Made by a program: the position numbers and the translations under genes
Shown here: positions 15,721 through 23,309 of the stretch, one piece after another
Numbering within the stretch: position 1 is the first letter of the stretch
How the letters are laid out: each line of letters starts with the position of its first letter
Notes under the pieces: model-generated
Told to the model about the DNA's origin: nothing
The model's input: only the letters and a program-made list of their open reading frames with translations
The model's database searches: none
NCBI GenBank assembly: GCA_021201795.1
Contig: JAJQEF010000020.1
Coordinates: 92,357 to 156,356, forward strand
Source: Rikenellaceae bacterium
Lineage (GTDB): Bacteria > Bacteroidota > Bacteroidia > Bacteroidales > Rikenellaceae
Reading direction: 5' to 3'
Length of the DNA: 64,000 nt

Positions 15721-17574
15721 ATGATGATCCGTGAATTTTTCACTCCGATGAATGTAACGCTGTTAATATTATTTATTACCTCTTTCTTTTTTATACAGGG
15801 AAAATATCGAACCGATATTGTGGCTCTTTGCGCATTATTGGCTTTGACCGTTACCGGTATCTTAGAGCCGTCCGAGGCCCTTGCCGGATTCTCCAATTCG
15901 GTGGTGGTGATGATGGTCGGATTGTTTGTAGTCGGAGCAGGAATATTCAGGACGGGATTGGCAAAGCTTATAAGCAGTAAAATTTTGCTTCTCGCAGGTA
16001 AGAACGATACGCTTCTTTTTTTCCTGGTTATGCTGGTTACCGCATTTATAGGATCCTTCATAAGCAATACGGGAACAGTGGCCGTAATGATGCCTATAGT
16101 TATAAGTATAGCCGCAAGTGCCAATGTGAGTCAGAGACGCTTCCTTATGCCGCTTGCATTCGCCAGCAGTATGGGCCTGTTCACCCTTATCAGTACACCG
16201 CCTAACCTGGTGATCCAGGAGGCTTTGGTCAGTGGAGGATTCGAGCCACTTAAATTTTTTTCATTCGCCCCTGTCGGATGTGTGGTTGTTACCGTCGGTG
16301 TGATAGTCTTGTTCTTTATGTCGAAGTTGCTGGTAACGAAAAATAATAATGTCGAGAAAAAAGATAAAAAAGGGAAATCCATAAAAGATCTCGTAAATGC
16401 TTATAATCTCAGACAGCAGTTCTCGAGATTGGAGGTGCCTGCGGGTTCCGTACTGGTCGGCGTCAGTCTCGCAGATTCATGTATTCGTTCTGAGTATAGT
16501 GTAAATATCGTTAAAATAGTAAGAAGAAGCGGTTCCCGTTTTAGGTCTTCAGTAACGGAAGAATTGGCCGGTCCGGATTCGGTAATAATTAAAGACGATA
16601 TTATTTATTGTCAGGGAAGTATGGAAAATATGCAGGCTTTGGTGAATGATAAAGGCCTTGTAATGCTGGATGCCGATAATCATGAACATGTTTACGATAT
16701 TCAGAATCATGGAGTAGCGGAACTTTATATTCTTCCTAATTCCGAATTGGTTAACCATACCCTGAAAGATATGAGTTTCAGAGAGAAATACGGAGTAAAC
16801 GTTATAGGTATACAGCATAACGGCAATTACAATATAGAACATATAGCTAACCAGAGACTTCATTCAGGCGATGCACTTCTTGTTCAGGGGGATTGGGATA
16901 CTATCGCTAAACTGGCCGATTACCAGGAGGATGTGGTGCTTGTCGGCCAGCCTTTGAAAGAAGCGGCAAAAATAACAATCGATCACAAAGCGCCGATGGC
17001 AGCAGGTATAATGCTGCTTATGATCGCAATGATGGCATTCGATGTCGTTCCCGGCGTCGTGGCGGTTCTCGGAGCTGCGGTACTTATGGTAATTACCGGC
17101 TGTCTTAAAAATGCCGAGGAAGCATACGGAAGTATAAACTGGGAGAGTATTGTGCTTATCGCCGCTATGATGCCGATGTCTACCGCATTCGAAAAAACAG
17201 GTATAACTACGATCATTTCAGGATTTCTCATGGACAGTTTAGGAGGAATGGGACCGTATATACTTCTTGCAGGGGTTTATTTCTGTACTTCGCTTATGAC
17301 TATGGTCATCAGCAATACGGCGACCGCCGTCCTTATGGCGCCGATCGCTATGCAGACCGCGCTTATAATGGGTGTAAGTCCCTATCCGTTCCTGTTCTCG
17401 GTGGCAGTAGCGGCGAGTATGTGCTTCGCATCTCCGTTTTCTACTCCGCCGAATGCACTGGTGATGACTCCGGGTGGATATAAGTTTATAGATTATATCA
17501 AAGTCGGACTGCCTCTGCAGATTGTAATGGGGATAGTTATGGTTATTGTCCTTCCCTTTATTTTTTCATTCTAA
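15721..17574 (+). CDS. SLC13/DASS family transporter with two TrkA-C (RCK_C) domains
   Basis: 617-aa inner-membrane carrier. N-terminal half: about six membrane segments with the family signature FISNTGTVAVMMPIVISIA and LISTPPNLVIQEAL. A soluble middle part (about 225-415) shows two RCK_C-like modules (LEVPAGSVLVGVSLADS and YILPNSELVNHTLKD). The C-terminal half repeats the transport fold with ISNTATAVLMAPIAM and FSTPPNALVMTPGGYKF. SLC13 proteins move sulfate or dicarboxylates with Na+; the RCK_C-containing bacterial subgroup is often linked to sulfate. Divergent position next to cysQ-cysC-sulfotransferase supports sulfate uptake (inference). ATG 15724 is an equally possible start. Confidence 0.88.
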   Translation: MMIREFFTPMNVTLLILFITSFFFIQGKYRTDIVALCALLALTVTGILEPSEALAGFSNSVVVMMVGLFVVGAGIFRTGLAKLISSKILLLAGKNDTLLFFLVMLVTAFIGSFISNTGTVAVMMPIVISIAASANVSQRRFLMPLAFASSMGLFTLISTPPNLVIQEALVSGGFEPLKFFSFAPVGCVVVTVGVIVLFFMSKLLVTKNNNVEKKDKKGKSIKDLVNAYNLRQQFSRLEVPAGSVLVGVSLADSCIRSEYSVNIVKIVRRSGSRFRSSVTEELAGPDSVIIKDDIIYCQGSMENMQALVNDKGLVMLDADNHEHVYDIQNHGVAELYILPNSELVNHTLKDMSFREKYGVNVIGIQHNGNYNIEHIANQRLHSGDALLVQGDWDTIAKLADYQEDVVLVGQPLKEAAKITIDHKAPMAAGIMLLMIAMMAFDVVPGVVAVLGAAVLMVITGCLKNAEEAYGSINWESIVLIAAMMPMSTAFEKTGITTIISGFLMDSLGGMGPYILLAGVYFCTSLMTMVISNTATAVLMAPIAMQTALIMGVSPYPFLFSVAVAASMCFASPFSTPPNALVMTPGGYKFIDYIKVGLPLQIVMGIVMVIVLPFIFSF

Positions 17575-17602
17575 AGGACTTGATTAAATGTTAATTAAAA
17601 TG

Positions 17603-17631
17603 TCGCCGGATGTGCTCCGGCGATTTGTTTT
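17603..17631 (+). terminator. Terminator after the SLC13 gene
   Basis: Perfect 8-bp stem TCGCCGGA (17603-17610) with its complement (17616-17623), 5-nt loop, then TTTGTTTTT. Confidence 0.9.
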
Positions 17632-17685
17632 TGGCAGGTTCTTGTGATAATTTTGATGTTATCAACTAAAACTACAATAGCTCCT

Positions 17686-18955
17686 ATGAAAATTTTTACA
17701 AAACTTTTATTATCTGCATTATTGCTATGCACATGCGTAGCGGTATCCGCGCAGATAGGAACAAGGCTTCCATCGGAAAAATTCAATTACGAAGATACTG
17801 TAACCGGACTCACGGTGAAGGTTCTTACTAATAGTCCGGAGTTCAGCGACGGCAGGATATATCAAACCCATCCTCAGTGGACCTATGATGACAAATATGT
17901 GGCGTTCCGTTCGAGGCGCACCGGCTCGGGACAACTGTTCTTCGTTAATGAAGAAACAGGAGTTATCGTTCAGATAACTGACGGTCCGGGTAACGGGGAC
18001 TACAATCTGTCCCGCAAAAAACGGACTGCTTTATTTTTTCAGGAGAGAGCCGGGAGAGCCTTCAAAGATTATCGAACTTAACACGGATCGCGTCCTTGCA
18101 GATAGTGAGAAAGGACAAATGAAACATTATTCCGAATATGAAAGGGTGGTGGCTGAATGGCCCGATTCATTGCGTGTATCCGGAGGAATGGGACTCGACG
18201 TCGAAGAAGATATGTTATTTGTCGGTGTTGCTCCTCCCCAGGCAGATGATTGGGTTAATCCTATTGATGACAGCGAACACCGTATTAAGAACCGTACCGG
18301 AGGGATCCGCAGCGTGAATGTACATACAGGAGAAATAAACTTTGTATTTAATGTGGATTTTACTATGGGGCACGTGCAGGCGAGTCCGTTCGTGACGCGT
18401 GAAATCGTATTCTGTCATGAGACCGGAGGAGATTCTCCGCAGAGAATGTGGTTCGGAGATATGGTTAACAATACCTACCGTCCTCTATATATAGAGTCCG
18501 ATTATGAATGGGTAACACATGAAACTATAGCTACTGCGGACCATGTATACTTTAACGTATTGTCGCATCTCGACCCTCTCAGGAAGAAACCATCCGGAAT
18601 ATTTTCTGTAAATCGCAGAACCGGGGATGTTCGTGTTCTGGGTCAGGTACTGGAGCCTGATAAAAATCCGGAATATGCTGACGTTCTTCGCCGTGGAAGA
18701 AGTTTCTGGCACTGTAACGGTTCCTCGGACGGCTATTGGGCTGTTGGAGATGACTTCGCAGGCAACGTGTCTCTTATCAATGTGAAGAACGGAAGGATAC
18801 ACCTTCTTACAACCGGGCACATGATGAAGCCTGACCATGCCCATCCGTATTTCAGTACGGACAATAAAAGGGTGCTTATCCAATCCGGTAAATTCTCGGA
18901 GGGCAAGAGGCTCGCGGTTATGGTCGTGGACATTCCGGAGGAATGGAGGGATTAG
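17686..18955 (+). pseudogene. Oligogalacturonate lyase (PL22 family), frameshifted
   Basis: The two frames together encode an exported PL22-type beta-propeller lyase that splits oligogalacturonides from pectin. There is a signal peptide (MKIFTKLLLSALLLCTCVAV), then HPQWTYDDKYVAFRSRRTG in the first frame, and FTMGHVQASPF, SFWHCNGSSDGYWAVGDDF and DHAHPYFSTDNKRVLIQSGK in the second. The first frame ends at 18081. Reading on one base later from the A6 run at 18016-18021 gives G-L-L-Y-F-F-R-R-E-P-G-E-P-S-K-I-I-E-L and then the second ORF with no gap. A single extra A (or loss of two) explains it. Start is ATG 17686. It may be a real frameshift mutation or a homopolymer error. Confidence 0.85.
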
Positions 18956-18990
18956 TTTTTTGAATATACGGAAAAATCTTATTTATAGCA

Positions 18991-19015
18991 GGCTCCTGAT
19001 TTCAGGAGCCTTTTT
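18991..19015 (+). terminator. Terminator after the PL22 gene
   Basis: 8-bp stem GGCTCCTG (18991-18998) with CAGGAGCC (19003-19010), 4-nt loop, T5. Confidence 0.9.
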
Positions 19016-19052
19016 GCATATTTTATGTAGGTTTCCAATTAAAAAATAATCT

Positions 19053-19766
19053 ATGGAAAATCAACAAGAGTGTCATGGAATGCCCAGAATAGGAGAGCAG
19101 GCGACTTCTTTTACGGCACACACTACAACGGGAAAGATTAGCTTCCCGGATGATTTTAAAGGTAAATGGGTGATTCTGTTCAGCCATCCTTCGGATTTTA
19201 CACCTGTCTGTACATCCGAATTCATAACCTTCGGACATATGGCGCAGGAATTCGAGGACCTTAACTGCCAGCTTATCGGTCTTTCGATAGACGGCCTGTC
19301 GAGCCATATCGCATGGCTCAGGACCATTGAGGAAAAAATCCGGTTCAGAGATATGGAAAATGTGGAAATAAAATTCCCCTTTATTGATGACGTATCTATG
19401 AAGGTTGCTAATTTATACGGTATGCTCCAGCCCAGCGAAAGCGAAACGAAAGCGGTTCGTGCAGTGTTTTTTATCGACCCTAAGGGGATCATCCGTGCTG
19501 TTATTTATTATCCGCTGTCGCTGGGACGTAATTTCGACGAGATCAAACGTGTGTTGATCGGATTACAGACGATCGATAATTTCTCCGTTTCACTTCCTGC
19601 CGACTGGCGTCCCGGAGATGAAGTGGTGGTTCCTGCTCCGCAGACATGTGAGGCGGCAAAAGAGAGAATGGCCGACGATTCGATAAAACATGACGATTGG
19701 TTCTTCTCCCTGAAAGAGCTGCCTAAAGATAAAGTAGAAGAAAAATTATACGAAAAAAATAACTAA
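19053..19766 (+). CDS. Peroxiredoxin (Prx6 / 1-Cys type)
   Basis: 237-aa thiol peroxidase. The peroxidatic motif is HPSDFTPVCTSEF with C53. The conserved Prx6 arginine region lies in KAVRAVFFIDPKGIIRAVIYYP, and a long C-terminal dimerisation arm includes LQTIDNFSVSLPADWRPGD, which places it in the Prx6 subgroup and not AhpC. A Cys in the C-terminal arm (QTCEAAKERM) could act as resolving residue, as in archaeal Prx6 proteins. It is 13 nt from the following Cys-rich gene, so they are probably co-transcribed as a stress unit. Confidence 0.93.
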   Translation: MENQQECHGMPRIGEQATSFTAHTTTGKISFPDDFKGKWVILFSHPSDFTPVCTSEFITFGHMAQEFEDLNCQLIGLSIDGLSSHIAWLRTIEEKIRFRDMENVEIKFPFIDDVSMKVANLYGMLQPSESETKAVRAVFFIDPKGIIRAVIYYPLSLGRNFDEIKRVLIGLQTIDNFSVSLPADWRPGDEVVVPAPQTCEAAKERMADDSIKHDDWFFSLKELPKDKVEEKLYEKNN

Positions 19767-19779
19767 TAACTAAAAGATT

Positions 19780-20127
19780 ATGGACGATAGAATGAAAGAG
19801 TTGGTACATAAGCTCGCGGAATGTGTGCATATGTGCAACGACTGCTTCAATGCCTGCCTCGATGAAGAAAATGTGAAAATGATGAAGGAATGTATCAGGC
19901 TCGATAAAGAGTGTGCAGAGATATGTTCAGCTACCCTGAACCTGGTTTACGGAGGCAGTCATTTCAAAAAGGAAATCCTGAGTTTATGTAAAACTATCTG
20001 TCATCAATGCGCGGATGAATGTAAAAAACATCGAGTGGAGCATTGCCAGAAATGCGCGGACGCATGTGAATCCTGCGCTGCTGCATGCAGCGATTTCTTG
20101 AACGACTCCTATGACGGAGTTTGTTAA
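19780..20127 (+). CDS. DUF326 Cys-rich four-helix copper-binding protein
   Basis: 115 aa with 17 cysteines spaced in CxxxC and CxxC pairs (for example ECVHMCNDCFNAC and EHCQKCADACESCAAAC) along four helices. This is the pattern of DUF326/Csp copper-storage proteins, in which inward-facing Cys bind many Cu(I) ions. No signal peptide, so cytosolic. Follows the peroxiredoxin gene by 13 nt. A copper P-type ATPase exists in the window only as a pseudogene (35985-37466). Confidence 0.88.
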   Translation: MDDRMKELVHKLAECVHMCNDCFNACLDEENVKMMKECIRLDKECAEICSATLNLVYGGSHFKKEILSLCKTICHQCADECKKHRVEHCQKCADACESCAAACSDFLNDSYDGVC

Positions 20128-20143
20128 TTGGCATAATTTCCTT

Positions 20144-20176
20144 GAAGGGCCGCACTGTAAGGGCGGCCTTCTTTGT
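20144..20176 (+). terminator. Terminator after the DUF326 gene
   Basis: 9-bp stem with one bulged G (20144-20153 with 20162-20171), then TTTG. The rest of the gap to 20342 is AT-rich with no clear gene. Confidence 0.65.
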
Positions 20177-20342
20177 TAAATAATGATAAATATTTTTAGC
20201 TGAGAATAAGAATACAATGAGGTGTCCATACCGTGAAATTTATCTGTCGTTTGAAAATTGTTAAACTTACATACAGATAGTTTCAAATGGTATAATGTTT
20301 GTCTCGTGTTAGCTACTATTAACTATTAAAAAATATACTAAT

Positions 20343-20855
20343 ATGGCGACAAAACATGAAAGCGGATCGGATTTTTACGAATTCTTTATCGATGAACTGA
20401 AAGATATTTATTGGGCGGAAAAACATCTTGAGGAATCACTTCCGAAACTTGCCGATGCTGCAACCAGCGAAGAAGTTAAGGATGCGTTTATGAAACATGC
20501 GAGGGAAACAGAACAGCATATTTCTATGGTTGAACAAGTATTTAGGTATATGGGTGAAGAACCCGAAACAAAAAAATGCGAAGCTATGGAAGGGCTATTG
20601 AAAGAAGCTAAAACTATCATTAGCGATACGGAAAAAGATAGTTTCACACGGGATGCAGGATTAATCCTTGCAGCTCAGAAGGTCGAGCATTATGAGATTG
20701 CTACTTACGGAACCCTGAGGATATTTGCAGGATATATGGATCAGGAGGAGGTCGTGGATGTTCTTACACAGATACTCGATAATGAAAAATATACCGATGT
20801 ATCGTTAACAAAAGTTACAGAGTCTTTTGTCAATGTTAAAGCTGCGGTGGAATAG
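20343..20855 (+). CDS. YciE/YciF-family ferritin-like protein (DUF892)
   Basis: 170-aa all-helical protein. FYEFFIDELKDIYWAEKHL is the conserved N-terminal helix of DUF892. Paired EXXH-like motifs (ARETEQHISMVEQVF and QKVEHYEIATYGTL) supply the di-iron ligands expected for a ferritin-like four-helix bundle. Members are general-stress proteins of uncertain reaction. It has its own terminator and lies next to the peroxiredoxin and DUF326 genes, consistent with oxidative or metal stress protection. Confidence 0.9.
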   Translation: MATKHESGSDFYEFFIDELKDIYWAEKHLEESLPKLADAATSEEVKDAFMKHARETEQHISMVEQVFRYMGEEPETKKCEAMEGLLKEAKTIISDTEKDSFTRDAGLILAAQKVEHYEIATYGTLRIFAGYMDQEEVVDVLTQILDNEKYTDVSLTKVTESFVNVKAAVE

Positions 20856-20882
20856 ATATAGATTTATATTTTACTAAAATAT

Positions 20883-20916
20883 AGCGGATGGTTTTAATCA
20901 TCCGCTTTTTTATTTT
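20883..20916 (+). terminator. Terminator after the YciF-family gene
   Basis: 8-bp stem AGCGGATG (20883-20890) with CATCCGCT (20899-20906), 8-nt loop, then TTTTTATTTTT. Confidence 0.9.
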
Positions 20917-20984
20917 TACTGTTAAATTTATACCTATCTTAAAATGATAAATCTTAAAATACGAATAATGAATGTTGAGGGAAA

Positions 20985-21833
20985 TTAAATATCTTCCCTG
21001 TATTTCTGGGGAGTCAGCCCCGTTCTATTCTTAAACCATCGGTAAAAAAAAGATGTATTCGTAAATCCTATGTCGGAAGCGAGGGATTTTATCGGAGCAG
21101 ATGAAAATTTCAGTCTGGATTTGGCTTCCATCAAAAGGAACGAGTCGATTATTTTAGTCGCATTCTTTCCTGTCATTTTCTTTATCACCCGTGATAAATG
21201 CTGGAGCGACAGCCCCATCTTATCGGCATAAAAACTAAGATGGTGTTCGGAAGTGAAGTTATTCCTTAATAGCAGCGTAAACTCCATATATATCTGGTAT
21301 TCGCGCGACATTTTATGTTTGTCAATCTGATAGTGGGCGTGGTACGTAGCCTTGACCTGTTCTATCAGGATATTAAAAACAGACTGTATGGTCACATCTG
21401 TTAATAAATATGATCCATCGGAAAAACAAAATGCAAGGAAATCAAAAAATCGTTTCTGTGTATTGTATTCTATTTCATTCAATTTCTTTACCGGATGTAT
21501 GCTTAATACGGGGATAAGTTCGAAAATAGGCTGCATAAGCGGATTCTTGTCGAGAAATCCGGATGAAAAAGCGACGAATGAGAAATTAAATTCCCTGCTT
21601 ATACTTTGCAGTTGGATAAAACTGTCTGGAATAAGGAACGTAAAATCTCCCTTTTTGAAAGTATAGTCCGATAGGTTTATCGTTACGGTTATTTCACCTG
21701 CCGTGCATATGAAAAAGATTGCGCTTTTAATTCTACACGGAAATTTCGTGTATGATTCGAGTATCTCGAAGTCAATATTTTGACTGGATATAAAATCTAC
21801 AGGAATATCCAGTTTCGGAAAATCGTTATTCAT
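20985..21833 (-). CDS. AraC-family transcriptional regulator
   Basis: 282 aa. The N-terminal part (1-170) looks like a cupin-type sensing domain (FFICTAGEITVTINLSDYTFKKGDFTFL). The C-terminal AraC double helix-turn-helix (about 185-282) contains LSFYADKMGLSLQHLSRVIK and the second motif DIGFTNTSFFYRWFKNRTGL. It is divergent from the DUF4925 lipoprotein/TonB receptor pair with a 146-bp shared upstream region, so those genes are its likely targets (inference from position). Confidence 0.92.
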   Translation of the reverse strand: MNNDFPKLDIPVDFISSQNIDFEILESYTKFPCRIKSAIFFICTAGEITVTINLSDYTFKKGDFTFLIPDSFIQLQSISREFNFSFVAFSSGFLDKNPLMQPIFELIPVLSIHPVKKLNEIEYNTQKRFFDFLAFCFSDGSYLLTDVTIQSVFNILIEQVKATYHAHYQIDKHKMSREYQIYMEFTLLLRNNFTSEHHLSFYADKMGLSLQHLSRVIKKMTGKNATKIIDSFLLMEAKSRLKFSSAPIKSLASDIGFTNTSFFYRWFKNRTGLTPQKYREDI

Positions 21834-21979
21834 TACCGCGAATTTAATACGTCTGCAATATATTCAAAATTTATTTATTATCAACCCTGGATGTTCAAAA
21901 AAGTAAGTCGATTTACAATTCGGGGACTTGATTCATATAATAAAACGACAGACCTTTGCCATGTATAAAACTCTATTTT

Positions 21980-23305
21980 ATGAATAAAATTTTACATTTT
22001 GTATTTTTAACGGTTGCTGCAGTGTTCCTGCTGAGTAGCTGTGATGATTCTGATCCGTATTATGGTTCCGGAGTTCAGTCGGAATTTAATCTGTTATATT
22101 CCAATAGAACAGGTTCTTCCGAAAAATACGGAACCCTTCAACTGAAATATAGCGGTGAGGAATTTTATGGTGCGGATGTCTATTTTGAAAAACAATCGGA
22201 TTATACGGCAAATATCAAGTTGCTAAATGTGGTTCCTGGGGAAGCTGCTCTTATAGAAAATGTAGAGCTCGTTCCGTCGGAAGGTTCTGGATATACCTTC
22301 GGAGGTTCGGCAACAACGGAACGTGGAACGGCTTTAAAATACAGCGGTTCGGTTGTCGTTACGGAAGAAGGATATGAGAACGCCAACAAGAGGCTTGTTT
22401 TATCGCTATCGGATGTGGTCATTCCTGAAAGTTCGGTATTCGTTTCAGGGACATATCCTACTATGAAAATCGATGCACGGAGGGAAACCGGTTATAACGG
22501 AACATTCTATTCCATGCCTGCTTACCTGGACTGGAAAGTTAAGAGAGACGGGAAAACCGAGAGCCTCATAAGCGTTGCCGGAATCGATATGACACTGATG
22601 GTACAGAGACTTCTCGGTTCGATGCTTTATCTTGTTTTACCTGATATTACGTTCCACAAGGACGGTAATCTTACGGTAAAATATGCTGCCCTTCCTGATG
22701 TGGATATGGCTGATCTTATGAACGGTAATGTCGATGCTGGCATGCGTCAGGAAATCAATGAATCACCTAAGAATCTTGTTTTTTACAATGTAAAACGTGA
22801 AACAAGGAATTCCAATCTGGGTGAGAGGGATTATATGTATATAAGGATCAATATAGAGAGCCTGCTGAAAATCGTTAACATAGGCAATATAAATATTGAT
22901 CTCGGAGGTTTGCTCGGAGGTATCGACCTGGGAGGTGACGGACTGGATCTGGGCGAAATAATCAATGTATTACTCGATTATTATCCTAAACTTAACAGTT
23001 TGCTGAATAACGGAATTCCGTTCCTTATAGAGAAAAATGAAGTTTATGTCCCTGAATACGGAACAAGTTATTTTTACGGAGACTATAAATTATATATTGA
23101 AGAGAACGAAATAGGCTGGTTAATAGAGCTTCTTCCCGATATCCTCGATCTTTTAGGTGTGGACTTATCGTCTCTTCTGCAATCTTTGATCGACGATCCG
23201 ACCCTTGCACCTATTCTAGGACCTCTATTGGATAATATCGTAGACGATATGAAAAATACAGTATCGGTAAAACTTGGTTTATACCTTCAAGGTGAAAATA
23301 ATTAA
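21980..23305 (+). CDS. DUF4925 lipoprotein
   Basis: 441-aa exported lipoprotein: signal peptide with lipobox LLSSC (lipidated Cys about residue 21) followed by D-D-S-D-P. The N-terminal half looks like beta-strand repeats related to DUF4925. The C-terminal part holds unusual Leu/Gly-rich stretches: about residues 300-345 (GGLLGGIDLGGDGLDLG) and about 379-424 (WLIELLPDILDLLG and LLQSLIDDPTLAPILGPLL). ATG 21980 starts the signal peptide; an in-frame ATG 24 nt upstream is less likely. The TonB receptor starts 4 nt after its stop, so the pair is an operon; the lipoprotein is probably a surface partner of the receptor. Ligand unknown. Confidence 0.85.
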   Translation: MNKILHFVFLTVAAVFLLSSCDDSDPYYGSGVQSEFNLLYSNRTGSSEKYGTLQLKYSGEEFYGADVYFEKQSDYTANIKLLNVVPGEAALIENVELVPSEGSGYTFGGSATTERGTALKYSGSVVVTEEGYENANKRLVLSLSDVVIPESSVFVSGTYPTMKIDARRETGYNGTFYSMPAYLDWKVKRDGKTESLISVAGIDMTLMVQRLLGSMLYLVLPDITFHKDGNLTVKYAALPDVDMADLMNGNVDAGMRQEINESPKNLVFYNVKRETRNSNLGERDYMYIRINIESLLKIVNIGNINIDLGGLLGGIDLGGDGLDLGEIINVLLDYYPKLNSLLNNGIPFLIEKNEVYVPEYGTSYFYGDYKLYIEENEIGWLIELLPDILDLLGVDLSSLLQSLIDDPTLAPILGPLLDNIVDDMKNTVSVKLGLYLQGENN

Positions 23306-23309
23306 ACGC

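Noticed and set aside
18010-18025. Programmed ribosomal frameshift at the A6 run of the PL22 gene
   Set aside because: The needed shift is +1 (or -2) and the zero-frame codons are AAA AAA CGG, which do not form a -1 slippery heptamer in frame. No stimulatory hairpin is evident.
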